Of a DNA stretch of 64,000 nucleotides, positions 43,000 through 51,276 are shown piece after piece (within the stretch, counting starts at the first letter, position 1; every line of letters begins with the position of its first letter). The DNA is from Lysinibacillus mangiferihumi. Its GTDB lineage: Bacteria; Bacillota; Bacilli; Bacillales_A; Planococcaceae. Location of the stretch: NCBI RefSeq assembly GCF_003049665.1, contig NZ_PYWM01000002.1:248001-312000 (forward strand), read 5' to 3'. The position numbers and the translations under genes were made by a program. The notes beneath the pieces are model-generated. The model ran no database searches. It had not been told where the DNA came from and worked only from the letters and a program-made list of their open reading frames with translations.

Positions 43000-43412
43000 T
43001 TAAATTTGCTAATCTCTTCATGTGAAATTATAAAGGTGGTGAAAGAATGAATACTGTTTGATACATATTATGCAGATTTTAATTAGAAAACGTTCAAGGC
43101 TGAGTAGAAGTGTTTTTCCAACTACTTTATTGTTCGGTTCAATGTTAAATCTGATAATGCAAAGGTCTATTCTTGAAATGAGGATTACTAGAAAGGCTAT
43201 TTTAAGTATTATTAATACGTATAAAGGTGATGAAGTCTCTAATCTAAATATTCATGAAGACAATTAAAATTATATGATTTGTTGATGTGGTATTTTCTCA
43301 AATAAAAATAGAAAAGATTTTGAAGAAATGAAATTATATTTATTAAAAAACATAAATTTCTTATTATTGCTAATGTGGTAATATATAGATGTATTATATT
43401 GGAGGGATTAGA
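43000..43412. other. Region behind the orphan riboswitch, possible gene remnant
   Basis: AAAGGTGG at 43032-43039 is well placed for ATG 43047, but this frame stops after four codons. A TTG-started frame of 69 codons (43058-43267) is basic and of odd composition, and another frame shows a protein-like series broken by many stops. The simplest reading is a decayed gene once controlled by the riboswitch; its family cannot be recognised. Confidence 0.4.
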
Positions 43413-43901
43413 TTGAAAAAAAGAACAGTATTACTCTTTTTGGTAGTAACAACCATTTTATTGACGGCTTGTAGTGAGGGAAGAGATATTTCAAGTGTTG
43501 AAACAGCTATTTTTGGTCATTGGGTTAGCGAATCTGAGGATCCAGAACTTGGAGATACTCACTATTATATAAGTGGAGAAAAATTTATTATGGTTGATGG
43601 AGGTACAAAATCTATAATGGATTATACTGTGTCCTCTACCAATGAAGAAGAAAAATGGATTGAAATAATCACAGAAGGTAAAAAAGGCTCGGGTAGTTTA
43701 GTGAGGAGACTAGAATTTGCGAATGATGACATGACGAAAATAGTGTATCCTATAAAGATGAGTGATGTTATTGTATCTTCAGATAGAGCAGATAGTAAAG
43801 ATACTCAAGAATTGTTTGATTTCGCTGAAAATGTATTAGGAGAAACAGAAATTAAATCGACTTGGAAGTATGTAGATGGTTTAACAGAGCCGAAAAAATG
43901 A
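43413..43901 (+). CDS. Small lipoprotein of unknown function
   Basis: A 162-residue exported lipoprotein. TTG 43413 lies 6 bases after GGAGGG and gives a clean signal peptide (LKKRTVLLFLVVTTILLTACSEG) with the lipid-bearing Cys near residue 20. The mature part is acidic and beta-rich (FGHWVSESEDPELGDTHYYISGEKFIM, WIEIITEGKKGSGSLVRRLEF) and resembles lipocalin-like or DUF4923-type small lipoproteins in pattern only. No family is recognised with confidence. It is flanked by the two duplicated riboswitches and closed by a terminator. Confidence 0.78.
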   Translation: MKKRTVLLFLVVTTILLTACSEGRDISSVETAIFGHWVSESEDPELGDTHYYISGEKFIMVDGGTKSIMDYTVSSTNEEEKWIEIITEGKKGSGSLVRRLEFANDDMTKIVYPIKMSDVIVSSDRADSKDTQELFDFAENVLGETEIKSTWKYVDGLTEPKK

Positions 43902-43924
43902 ATGGAATTATAACGTAAATAGTA

Positions 43925-43962
43925 AAAGAGTATTTGGAATTATTCCTTCTACTCTTTTTTGT
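43925..43962 (+). terminator. Rho-independent terminator after the lipoprotein gene
   Basis: AAAGAGTA/TACTCTTT with inner GGAAT/ATTCC pairs and a T6 tail. Confidence 0.75.
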
Positions 43963-44069
43963 TGTTTTCAGTTAATAACAATAAACCTTGTATTTCAATT
44001 TCATTCAGGTCGCAACCAAGCAATTTGAATCGAAAACTAGTTGGAATGTACTAGAATTGGAGGTAGAGG

Positions 44070-44346
44070 ATGTTTAAGGATTTAAATTTTAAATTAGTAA
44101 TAATCGATGCTTTACTAGATAAAGAACCATTATTTATAGACGAATTAACAGACTTAATTAATAAGTAAACAAATAATTTTGTGTGGTATTCTGGTGCTGG
44201 AGTAATCGTAGAAATCAGGGATTATTTAGAAGGTTTAACATTGGAAGTTTCGATATTTAAGAAATATAAAAAGAGTGGATTATATTTCAATGTGTGATTC
44301 AAAAGTGTTAGAACCATTTAGAAAAGCTGGGATTGAAATTAAATAG
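44070..44346 (+). pseudogene. Decayed small gene with an internal stop and a frameshift
   Basis: GGAGG precedes ATG 44070. Translation gives FKDLNFKLVIIDALLDKEPLF and stops at TAA 44166-44168 after 32 codons; the same frame then continues as coherent protein (NNFVWYSGAGVIVEIRDYLE, VSIFKKYKKSGLYFNV), and after one frame change as CDSKVLEPFRKAGIEIK to TAG 44344-44346. The start resembles DUF6892-type proteins only loosely. It is clearly a broken gene; original function unknown. Confidence 0.65.
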
Positions 44347-44520
44347 TAAAATAATCTATTAAAAGATCACTCAATGATGGGTGATCTTATATATTTGACT
44401 TTAAGTAGTACTTTACAATCATATTTGCTACATGATAAGTATCATGTTCACAAAATAATATATACATGTCAACGTACATAATTCTTTATGGTATAATAAT
44501 AAAAACGGAATAATAAGATA
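44347..44520. other. Intergenic region with promoter of the third B12 riboswitch
   Basis: AAGATCAC/GTGATCTT at about 44363-44390 is a small hairpin that may end the decayed gene. A -10 TATAAT at 44492-44497 with a poor -35 (TCAACG, 17-bp spacer) would start transcription just before the riboswitch. The stretch from about 44468 on is nearly the same as that before the second riboswitch. Confidence 0.5.
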
Positions 44521-44692
44521 GAGGTACAAATCGAATTTCGATTTGTTTAAAAGGGAAGATCGGTGAAAAGCCGACGCTGTCCCGCAACTGTAAATGGGAG
44601 CACATTTCAAAAAACCACTGTTACGCTTGTGTAATGGGAAGGTGAAACGTGTGATGAACATAAGCCAGGAGACCTGCCTTTATCTAGTACAA
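44521..44692 (+). ncRNA. Cobalamin riboswitch upstream of a small unknown gene
   Basis: Intact landmarks: AAAAGGGAA, GGTGAAAAGCCGACGCTGTCCC, GCAACTGTAAATGGGAG, CCACTG, GGGAAGGTGAAACG and the B12 box AAGCCAGGAGACCTGCC. Two terminator hairpins follow (44779-44806 and 44853-44883), then a 60-codon gene and, 150 bases later, a PepSY membrane protein. No B12 synthesis, transport or methionine gene is adjacent. Confidence 0.93.
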
Positions 44693-44778
44693 CCAAAAAA
44701 CCTACGAGGATAGGGGGTGTTGAGTGTGACTAGAGAATTTCTTCTGCATGCTCATAGTACGACGATTGTCAAAAGGGT

Positions 44779-44806
44779 AGCTTCTATGCATAATAGAATG
44801 CTTTTT
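44779..44806 (+). terminator. First terminator after the third B12 riboswitch
   Basis: AGC-TTCTAT pairs with ATAGAA-T-GCT around GCATA, followed by T5. Probable expression platform. Confidence 0.65.
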
Positions 44807-44852
44807 CTGTCATGGCCATCGACGTATTATGTCGTGTATTTGTCATAGTAGG

Positions 44853-44883
44853 CATCTTTCTAAAGAAGGAAAGATGTTTTTTT
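44853..44883 (+). terminator. Second terminator after the third B12 riboswitch
   Basis: CATCTTTC pairs with GAAAGATG around an 8-nt loop, followed by T7, 27 bases before the small gene's ATG. Position mirrors the metE leader, so this one may be the true switch. Confidence 0.75.
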
Positions 44884-44909
44884 ATGCTAAAAATGAAGGA
44901 GTGTATCAC

Positions 44910-45092
44910 ATGAATCCACATGTTATCGAGTATTATGAAAATCTTTTTAAATATGAAATTATGCAAAAGCAGTTTGATGGAGCTAGAAAAACGTTAAATG
45001 AGCTTGTCGAACAATTTTTTGGGCAAGATGAAGCGCATCATTCAGACATTTATACAGCTTATTGCAATGTTAGAAAAGAAATAATCGGCTAA
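44910..45092 (+). CDS. B12-riboswitch-controlled 60-residue protein, unknown function
   Basis: MNPHVIEYYENLFKYEIM begins a small acidic, helical protein with two predicted helices (EYYENLFKYEIMQKQFDGARKTLNELVEQFF and HHSDIYTAYCNVRKEIIG). GAAGGAG lies 8 bases before the ATG. One Cys and a His pair (AHHSD) are present, but no known B12 motif. It is the first gene after an intact riboswitch and terminator and is followed by its own terminator, so it is the actual regulated gene. No family recognised. Confidence 0.7.
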   Translation: MNPHVIEYYENLFKYEIMQKQFDGARKTLNELVEQFFGQDEAHHSDIYTAYCNVRKEIIG

Positions 45093-45102
45093 AAATAGCG
45101 GT

Positions 45103-45149
45103 AGGCTACTTTCGACAACCCATTAAAGGGATGCGAGAGTAGTCTTTTT
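45103..45149 (+). terminator. Terminator after the small riboswitch-controlled gene
   Basis: AGGCTACTTTCG pairs, with G-T pairs, with CGAGAGTAGTCT around a 19-nt loop, then T5. Confidence 0.7.
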
Positions 45150-45244
45150 ATTTTATTAATTTTTTTCTAGGACTTCATTCTTATTTCACTTTTATTTTAT
45201 ATAATAAATTTGCTTTTAATATAAAATCGATTGGAGAACTAGAG

Positions 45245-46600
45245 ATGAAAAATGCAACTTATTCAAGTTTTTGGCGAATGCATTTTTATGCGGCATTATT
45301 TATTACACCACTTCTAATCACACTGACATTAAGTGGCATTGGGTACTTGTTTTATACAGATGTAGAAGATCATTTATATGAGGACTACTTCTTTGGCAAT
45401 AGTAACAAAACCGAAGTATTGACAATAGACGAAGGGGTTCAACAAGCGGAAGCGGCATTTGCGGGTTATACAACAACCAAAATTATTGAGTTAGATGAGC
45501 CTTACAATACACGATTAACACTGTCAAATAGTGAAGGCGATCAACGCTATGTGTTTTTAGATGATAATAATCAAATTGTTGGTCATCAAGACCCTACATA
45601 CACATTTTCTAATGTGTTAAGAAGCTTACATAGCTCCTTGTTTGTTGGTGGAACGGTAGTCAATTATTTAGTAGAGTTAGCGGCATGTTGGGCAATCTTT
45701 TTATTGCTATCAGGTCTATACATGACCTTTAAAGGAAAAGTATTAAAGAAAGTAAAACAAGCAAATAAACGACAAAAAAATAGAAAATGGCACGCCCTAC
45801 TTGGAACGATTATTACAATTCCAATGGTTATTATCATTTTTACTGGATTACCTTGGTCTGCATTTATGGGGAACTTTATATATACAGCAGCACAAGATAA
45901 TCCGTCCTTCGGTATTCCGTTATTACAACAACAACCGCCGACATCTGATATGAGTGAAATTCCGTGGGCAACACGTCAGGAAGAAGCACCTTCTTCGTCT
46001 AAACATGCACACCATGGAATGGGTGCTGCAAGTACAAGCAGAAACGAAAATCAGTTAGATGTGGCAAGTTTACAACAACAAATTGAGGCGAATGGTATTA
46101 CAAAGCCATATTCCATTATTTATCCGACAAGTGATGACGGTGTTTTTACCGTGGCTAAATCAAGTAATACAGGGGTAACAGGACTCGATGTGAGCCCTTA
46201 TGACGAAGCGACAATGTACTTTGACCAATATAGTGGTGACTTTATTTCTAAGGTAAACTATGATGACTATGGCATTTTGGCAAAATGGTTCACATGGGGA
46301 ATTCCGTTACATGAAGGTCACTTATTTGGTTGGCCAAATAAGCTAATTAACTTACTCGTTTGTGTAGCCTTTTTAGGTGTTATTTTCTGGGGATTCCGTA
46401 CATGGTTATTGCGCAAGAAAAAAGGCCTACTATCAGCACCCCCTCAATTATCACAGAAAATCTCGATTCCTTTTATCGTGATAATCGTTCTATTAGGTGT
46501 TATGATGCCGTTATTTGGCCTATCTTTAATTCTTGTCGCATTCATTGAATTCGCAATGAAAGCAATGAATAAAAATAAACCGACAAATGACATGAACTAA
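45245..46600 (+). CDS. PepSY-associated membrane protein (PiuB-like)
   Basis: A 451-residue membrane protein of the PepSY_TM family. Four membrane segments are seen (FYAALFITPLLITLTLSGIGYLFY, LVELAACWAIFLLLSGLYMTF, WHALLGTIITIPMVIIIFTGLPW, LINLLVCVAFLGVIFWGFRTWLL) plus one or two at the C terminus, with PepSY parts in the large external loops. His residues in RMHFYAAL, RSLHSSLF, KWHALLG and LHEGHLFGWPNK resemble the heme-binding His of ferrisiderophore reductases in this family. A His/Ser stretch (SSSKHAHHGMG) could bind metal. A redox role in metal or B12 uptake is possible, not shown. Own promoter likely, given the upstream terminator. Confidence 0.83.
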   Translation: MKNATYSSFWRMHFYAALFITPLLITLTLSGIGYLFYTDVEDHLYEDYFFGNSNKTEVLTIDEGVQQAEAAFAGYTTTKIIELDEPYNTRLTLSNSEGDQRYVFLDDNNQIVGHQDPTYTFSNVLRSLHSSLFVGGTVVNYLVELAACWAIFLLLSGLYMTFKGKVLKKVKQANKRQKNRKWHALLGTIITIPMVIIIFTGLPWSAFMGNFIYTAAQDNPSFGIPLLQQQPPTSDMSEIPWATRQEEAPSSSKHAHHGMGAASTSRNENQLDVASLQQQIEANGITKPYSIIYPTSDDGVFTVAKSSNTGVTGLDVSPYDEATMYFDQYSGDFISKVNYDDYGILAKWFTWGIPLHEGHLFGWPNKLINLLVCVAFLGVIFWGFRTWLLRKKKGLLSAPPQLSQKISIPFIVIIVLLGVMMPLFGLSLILVAFIEFAMKAMNKNKPTNDMN

Positions 46601-46610
46601 AAACCTTTTA

Positions 46611-46652
46611 AACTAGTATGCTAAAAATTTCTCCTAGCATACTAGTTTTTTT
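46611..46652. terminator. Rho-independent terminator after the PepSY gene
   Basis: AACTAGTATGCTA pairs perfectly with TAGCATACTAGTT, 10-nt loop, T7 tail. Confidence 0.9.
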
Positions 46653-46790
46653 GACTTGAAATCTTTGCAATGAGTAACAAACCCTACGTATAACAATCTT
46701 ACGGAGTGGGCAAGAATGGTAACGGAGGTAGACCAACTAATTACGATGTTGAAGGATTCGTGTGCAAAAAATTCGAAAGGGGTTAGCCAA

Positions 46791-47879
46791 TTGACAATGA
46801 AAAAAAGCATTATGATACCCATTCTTTTAACAGGGTTGCTAACGTTAACAGGTTGTAATTTTCTGAATAAACAGGAGACATCCAAGCAAGGGCAAGCACA
46901 ACAAGAAACAAAAAACGAGATAGCAAAAGAAGCAGTGCAAATCACAGAAATAAAGCCATTAAACATCATGACATTACAAGTCACTTTTTCTGAACCATTG
47001 TCGGAAGAAGGTGTGAAAGTAGAAAATTTAGAGACAATAAAAAAAGCCTTTTCATTCAATGATGATTTAAGTATCGTCAATGTGCCACGCTTGAAAATTG
47101 GTGCTACAAGTACGTATATTGTGCCAGTCACTATGCAGAAGGCAGGAACAAACTACACACTAAGATACAAAGAGGGTGAAACAAAGGCCTTTGATGGCAG
47201 CGATGAAAAAATAACGCTGAGCCAAACGAAACAAGTGACAAATGATACTTTTGAAATTGAATCATTTAAAGATGAAGGTGTAACAGATTATTCAAATATT
47301 ATTGAAGCCTATAAAGAGGCGAGAGGTGACTTGTCGTTCCAATTGAATGATGACAATAAGGACGAAAAAGGCAAGCAGTATCAGGTCATTTCCTCTTTAC
47401 GCGACCGTGTCGTAACATTGACTGCAGAAAATGGTGAAAAGTTACAAGCTGATTATGTGTTGTTTACACAAGCCGCAGATGGCAGACAAGCACCAAAATT
47501 CCGCTTGCCAGAAGGAAAAGCGTTAAAGGCGGGGACAAACTATACCGTGTCAGCTGACTGGGCAACCATTAAAAATCCAACCTTTACAGCAACGGATATA
47601 GCGCCTTTAACGATTAAGTCGGTTGAACCACTTGATGCTACATCATTCCAAGTGACACTCGAGCATGATCCCGGTATGGAGTTATTTGCAGGTCGCATCG
47701 TCGAATTACAGGCTGAAGATGGCTCGACTTTACAAGCGCAATATCGCTATTCATCTCGTAAAGGGGCTGTCGGGATATTTGATGTAAAGGACCAAACATT
47801 AAAGGCTGGTGGCACATATAAAGTACTACCCATTAACAATTGGGCAACGGCTGATAATGTCACGTTAACAGCAAAGTAA
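46791..47879 (+). CDS. Lipoprotein with Ig-like repeats
   Basis: About 362 residues from TTG 46791, which lies 8 bases after GAAAGGGG; an upstream in-frame ATG 46716 also has a GGAG nearby and would add 25 residues ahead of the signal. The signal MKKSIMIPILLTGLLTLTGC ends in a lipobox. The mature protein has three similar beta-sandwich units beginning ITEIKPLNIMTLQVTFSEPL, KQVTNDTFEIESFKDE and IKSVEPLDATSFQVTLEHDP, the pattern of SbsA/bacterial Ig-like domains used in surface-layer and wall proteins. Probably a surface structural or binding protein. No enzyme motif. Confidence 0.78.
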   Translation: MTMKKSIMIPILLTGLLTLTGCNFLNKQETSKQGQAQQETKNEIAKEAVQITEIKPLNIMTLQVTFSEPLSEEGVKVENLETIKKAFSFNDDLSIVNVPRLKIGATSTYIVPVTMQKAGTNYTLRYKEGETKAFDGSDEKITLSQTKQVTNDTFEIESFKDEGVTDYSNIIEAYKEARGDLSFQLNDDNKDEKGKQYQVISSLRDRVVTLTAENGEKLQADYVLFTQAADGRQAPKFRLPEGKALKAGTNYTVSADWATIKNPTFTATDIAPLTIKSVEPLDATSFQVTLEHDPGMELFAGRIVELQAEDGSTLQAQYRYSSRKGAVGIFDVKDQTLKAGGTYKVLPINNWATADNVTLTAK

Positions 47880-47887
47880 TAAGGCAA

Positions 47888-47926
47888 GTAGTCAGTAGTG
47901 AATGCTTTCACTACTGGCTTTTTTTC
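47888..47926 (+). terminator. Rho-independent terminator after the Ig-like lipoprotein gene
   Basis: AGTCAGTAGTGAA pairs with TTCACTACTGGCT around a short loop, followed by T7. Confidence 0.85.
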
Positions 47927-48000
47927 AAGCTTAAAGAGTTGTATTGACCTTTTTCTTTAGCGTAATATAGTGCTACATACATTTAACAAGGGGTTAGAAA

Positions 48001-48964
48001 ATGAAAGCATTAGTTTTTGAAACATTTGGTGGACCAGAAGTATTACAATATCAAGAAGGCTGATCCTATTCTGACAGATAACGAAGTTTTAGTACGAACA
48101 AAGGCCGTTGGGTTAAATTTTGCTGATATTTATCGACGGAAAGGCAATTATCATTTAGCAGGTCAGCCACCATTTATTTTAGGCTATGAAGGGGCTGGTG
48201 TCGTTGAAAAAGTCGGTGCAAATATACACAATATCCAAGTAGGCGATCGCATTGCATTTGCGGACGTACCCTTTGCGAATGCTGAATTAGTGGCAGTGCC
48301 ACATGATAAAGTGATGTTATTACCAGTTGAAATATCTTTTGAAATGGCGGCTGCCATATTATTACAAGGGTTAACGGCACAATATTTAGTGACAGATAGC
48401 TATGCGATTCAACCAGGTGATACGGTCTTAATTCACGCAGCGGCAGGTGGTGTTGGTCAAAACTTAATCCAAATGGCTAAGTTAAAAGGGGCTAACGTCA
48501 TTGGTCTCACATCTTCAACAGAAAAAGCACAAGTAGCATATGCCATCGGGGCGGACCATGTCTTTTTATATAAAGAGCAATGGGTGCAACATGTGAAGGA
48601 TACTACTGATGGTCAAGGGGTTCATGTTGTGTACGAATCGGTAGGCTCTACACTGCAAGATAGTTTAGAGGCAACAAAAATCGGTGGAACAGTGGTGTTT
48701 TTTGGCATGTCAGGGGGAGATCCTGTGGCGGTGGATCCTCGTCTGTTAATGGATACTTCGAAAACGTTAACGGGGGGAGACCTTTGGAATGTGTTAACTT
48801 TTTTTGAGGAAAGAAAAATACGTTCACAACAACTGTTCGAATGGATGATAGATGGTAAGATAAAAATTTCTGAGCCGACTATTTTTGCCCTTGAAGACGG
48901 TGCTCAGGCACATACTTTACTGGAAAGTCGCAAAAGTATCGGTAAGATATTATTACAACCTTAA
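48001..48964 (+). pseudogene. Zinc-type quinone oxidoreductase (MDR family), frameshifted near the start
   Basis: NADPH:quinone reductase-like protein. ATG 48001 follows AAGGGG and begins correctly (KALVFETFGGPEVLQYQE) but hits TGA at codon 21. Removing one G of the GG near 48058 restores QEADPILTDNEVLVRTKAVGLNFADIYRRKG, the standard family sequence. The rest is intact: YEGAGVVEKVG, the nucleotide-binding AAAGGVGQNLIQMAK, ADHVFLYK and the C-terminal SRKSIGKILLQP. So a single extra base breaks the gene, by true mutation or sequence error. Frame from 48056 on encodes about 300 of 320 residues but has no start signal. Confidence 0.85.
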
Positions 48965-49111
48965 ACAATGCAGATGGAGGATTGCTTGTCTCCTTTACTT
49001 TAATATTGTAACACTATCATATTTGGAAGTTGGAATATGATAGTGTTTATCCAACTACTAATTCATGATACGATAAAATACAATATGAACTATTGAGGTG
49101 AGCACAATCTC

Positions 49112-49729
49112 ATGTTTCTAGATAAATTGAAGCATCAGTTACAGCAAAATCAATCGCTATTTATTGGGGAAGAGACTGCTTTTCGTTCGGCCGTTTTAAT
49201 TCCATTAGTTCAAGTGGATGACAAGTGGCATATTCTTTTTGAAGTACGGTCATTGACAATGAGAAAGCAACCAGGAGATATTAGTTTTCCAGGTGGGCGA
49301 ATTGATGCCACAGATGCATCTCCATTAGCTGCAGCGTTACGGGAAACGCATGAAGAGTTAGGAATCGATCCAACAACGGTACATGTTGTAGGACCATTAA
49401 GTCCATATGTTGCATCTTCTTCATTTGTAACGTACCCATTTGTAGCGATTATTGATACCAATCAAATCATTCATGAATACAACAAAGATGAAGTGGAAGA
49501 AGTTTTGACTGTACCAATTGACTGGTTATTAAACTATGAGCCTTATATGCATTTAGTATCAGTTGAACCAATGCCTTCAATCGATTTTCCATTTGAGAAA
49601 ATTGTTAATGGTGCGCAGTATAAATGGCGAACGCGGTCAATGGAAGAATGGTTTTTTGATTATGAGCAATACACGATATGGGGTTTAACCGCCCGAATTT
49701 TAAAACACTTTATAGAACTGATAAAATAG
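49112..49729 (+). CDS. Nudix hydrolase, CoA pyrophosphatase (NudL/YeaB) type
   Basis: A 205-residue Nudix enzyme. PGDISFPGGRIDATDASPLAAALRETHEELGI holds both the CoA-specific UPF0035 motif (xSFPGG) and the Nudix box (GG...REtxEElGI, with Asp where the first Glu is usual), in one run near residues 49-79. Such enzymes split CoA into 4'-phosphopantetheine and 3',5'-ADP, with activity on oxidised CoA or CoA esters. ATG 49112 follows GAGGTGAGC. Single gene; no signal peptide; cytosolic. Confidence 0.87.
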   Translation: MFLDKLKHQLQQNQSLFIGEETAFRSAVLIPLVQVDDKWHILFEVRSLTMRKQPGDISFPGGRIDATDASPLAAALRETHEELGIDPTTVHVVGPLSPYVASSSFVTYPFVAIIDTNQIIHEYNKDEVEEVLTVPIDWLLNYEPYMHLVSVEPMPSIDFPFEKIVNGAQYKWRTRSMEEWFFDYEQYTIWGLTARILKHFIELIK

Positions 49730-49818
49730 CAGAATAGCTACATTCCACAGCTTTGTTCCTCACACCTATTCAAAATAGCTATGCGCTACATAAGGTGCAC
49801 ATCTCCATAATAATTTAA

Positions 49819-49860
49819 AAGGCGCATATGCTTTTCTTATAAAAAAGCATACGCGCCTTA
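49819..49860. terminator. Hairpin between converging Nudix and methyltransferase genes
   Basis: AAGGCGCATATGCTTTT pairs with AAAAGCATACGCGCCTT (one mismatch) around a 7-nt loop. T-rich tail is better on the minus strand, where it ends the methyltransferase transcript. Confidence 0.75.
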
Positions 49861-49862
49861 AC

Positions 49863-50570
49863 TTACTTCGTACAATAATAAATTCGATAGTCCAATACCC
49901 CATCGTATTTTACATTCATCTCAATGTTTTGCTCCATGACTTTGTACAATTCAGGCTCAATCTGTTGTGAGTAGTGAAATTCAGGCGCTGAAGAAAAAGA
50001 TTTATTTTTGCGAATGTGAATCGTCTGAAAACCAGCCTGTTTAAATAGTGCTACCCAATCTTTTTTCGTGGACAACATATCAAAGCCATAAAATTGTTTG
50101 ATTTCCTCCGCACTCATGTCGTCAAGTTCTTGTTGTATCGTAAATTCAATCGTAATTAGTCGACCACCAAATTTCAATAAACGATAAATTTCGTTGAGCG
50201 CTTTGTGCTTGTTGACAAAGGACAGAACAGATTCCGCAATTATGAAATCGAATTGTTGTTTAGCTAAAGGTAGTTGTTCAACGGAACCTTTAATAATTTG
50301 AACTGGTAGGGAGTGTTTTGCCATTCTGCTTTGAGCCTTCTCAACCATAATGGCATTGTTATCAATGCCTGTAACATTTGCTTTATAATGAGATGCTAAG
50401 TAGGCGGCTGTTTGGCCTGTACCACAGCCTACATCTAGTATTTGAGAGTGTTTGGTAATGTTCTCATTTTTCAAAAGTTGCTTTGTTAACGCCATGCCCC
50501 CAGGATGTGCCCCGCCAACACCAAATTTAGATAAAAATTCGAGATATTTGGATTTTTGAATAACGATCAC
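49863..50570 (-). CDS. SAM-dependent methyltransferase, class I
   Basis: A 232-235-residue methyltransferase. Motif I is ILDVGCGTGQTAAYLA (about residues 43-58), followed by VTGIDNN, IKGSVEQLPL and the post-II region FDFIIAESVLSFV, as in the Methyltransf_11 group. The N-terminal KSKYLEFLSKFGVGGAHPGG is shared with unnamed Firmicute homologues. The minus-strand ribosome site AAGAAGG abuts GTG 50570; ATT at 50561, 8 bases downstream, would have ideal spacing and gives a start like that of homologues, so a rare ATT start is possible. Substrate unknown. Confidence 0.83.
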   Translation of the reverse strand: MIVIQKSKYLEFLSKFGVGGAHPGGMALTKQLLKNENITKHSQILDVGCGTGQTAAYLASHYKANVTGIDNNAIMVEKAQSRMAKHSLPVQIIKGSVEQLPLAKQQFDFIIAESVLSFVNKHKALNEIYRLLKFGGRLITIEFTIQQELDDMSAEEIKQFYGFDMLSTKKDWVALFKQAGFQTIHIRKNKSFSSAPEFHYSQQIEPELYKVMEQNIEMNVKYDGVLDYRIYYCTK

Positions 50571-50806
50571 CTTCTTTTTTCTTCTTGTTTGTATGATATG
50601 AAAAGAAAAATAGTATGGTTCCTAGTGGAGGAATGAAACGAACGATAGGATAAAAAGCAAAACGAAATGTCTAATTATAAGTTTTCAATAGGTTTCCATC
50701 GAACGCTTCTATACTATTTATTTTGATGTAGGTTCTTCAAAAGTCTAAACATAAAAAATTTCTAAACGTATACTATATAAACGTTTTATGTATAGGAGGT
50801 GAATTG

Positions 50807-51073
50807 ATGCAATATTATTCGCAAAATCCTAGAAGGAGACCAGTCCCAAGAAGATATAGACAAAGTTTTGATCCTATGAATCAAGGTAGACGCGTACAAC
50901 CCTTCAATTTTAATAGTCCACAACCTTTTACGTTCAACAATCAACAACCCCAAACTTCTCGCTTTGGAAATTTATCAAATAATTTACAGGCAATGATGGG
51001 CCATGCAGGAACAATAACGAATGGGGTTAATATGCTAAGGCAAATGGGGTCTTTATTAAGTCTATTTAGATAA
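50807..51073 (+). CDS. Small Arg/Gln/Asn/Phe-rich protein, coat-like
   Basis: An 88-residue protein with ATG 50807 at 7 bases from AGGAGG. The first half is disordered and basic (NPRRRPVPRRYRQSFDPMNQGRR), then Gln/Asn/Phe/Pro-rich (FNFNSPQPFTFNNQQPQ), and the last third is a hydrophobic helix (AMMGHAGTITNGVNMLRQMGSLLSLF). Such composition is common in Bacillus spore-coat and YppG/VrrA-like proteins, but no exact family is recognised. A GTATACTATA box about 35 bases upstream is one base from the sigma-K -10 pattern. Followed by 21-bp array C. Confidence 0.68.
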   Translation: MQYYSQNPRRRPVPRRYRQSFDPMNQGRRVQPFNFNSPQPFTFNNQQPQTSRFGNLSNNLQAMMGHAGTITNGVNMLRQMGSLLSLFR

Positions 51074-51137
51074 TAGTAGATATTAATAAGAGGATAGACG
51101 TTAAATTTGGCGCGTTTATTCTCTTTTTTCCATGAAT

Positions 51138-51234
51138 ATCGCCATGAAACGAATTGAAATCGCCACTAAAAGCCCGAGAATCGCCACTAAACGAGTGGAA
51201 ATCGCCACTAAAAGCCCGAGAATGGCCACTAAAA
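51138..51234. repeat. Five-unit 21-bp-period intergenic repeat, array C
   Basis: ATCGCCAC (first copy ATCGCCAT, last ATGGCCAC) begins at 51138, 51159, 51180, 51201 and 51222: strict 21-bp period, five units, mostly followed by TAAA. Units alternate in their variable part (units 2 and 4 share AAAGCCCGAGA). The skeleton AATCGCxxxTAAA is that of arrays A and B with CAC in place of GGG. On the minus strand the repeat is open as FSGDxxx heptads, but no start signal supports translation. Confidence 0.9.
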
Positions 51235-51276
51235 CAATAAGAGTACGTCCGCCAGAACGGCACCAACGTTCGTATC

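Noticed and set aside
43058..43267. 69-codon frame after the second riboswitch as an intact gene
   Set aside because: TTG without a properly placed ribosome site and atypical composition; the well-placed ATG 43047 stops after four codons. Recorded as a possible remnant instead.
46634..47131. Minus-strand 165-codon frame opposite the Ig-like lipoprotein
   Set aside because: Fully antisense to a gene with signal peptide and good codon use; Ser/Phe-rich shadow.
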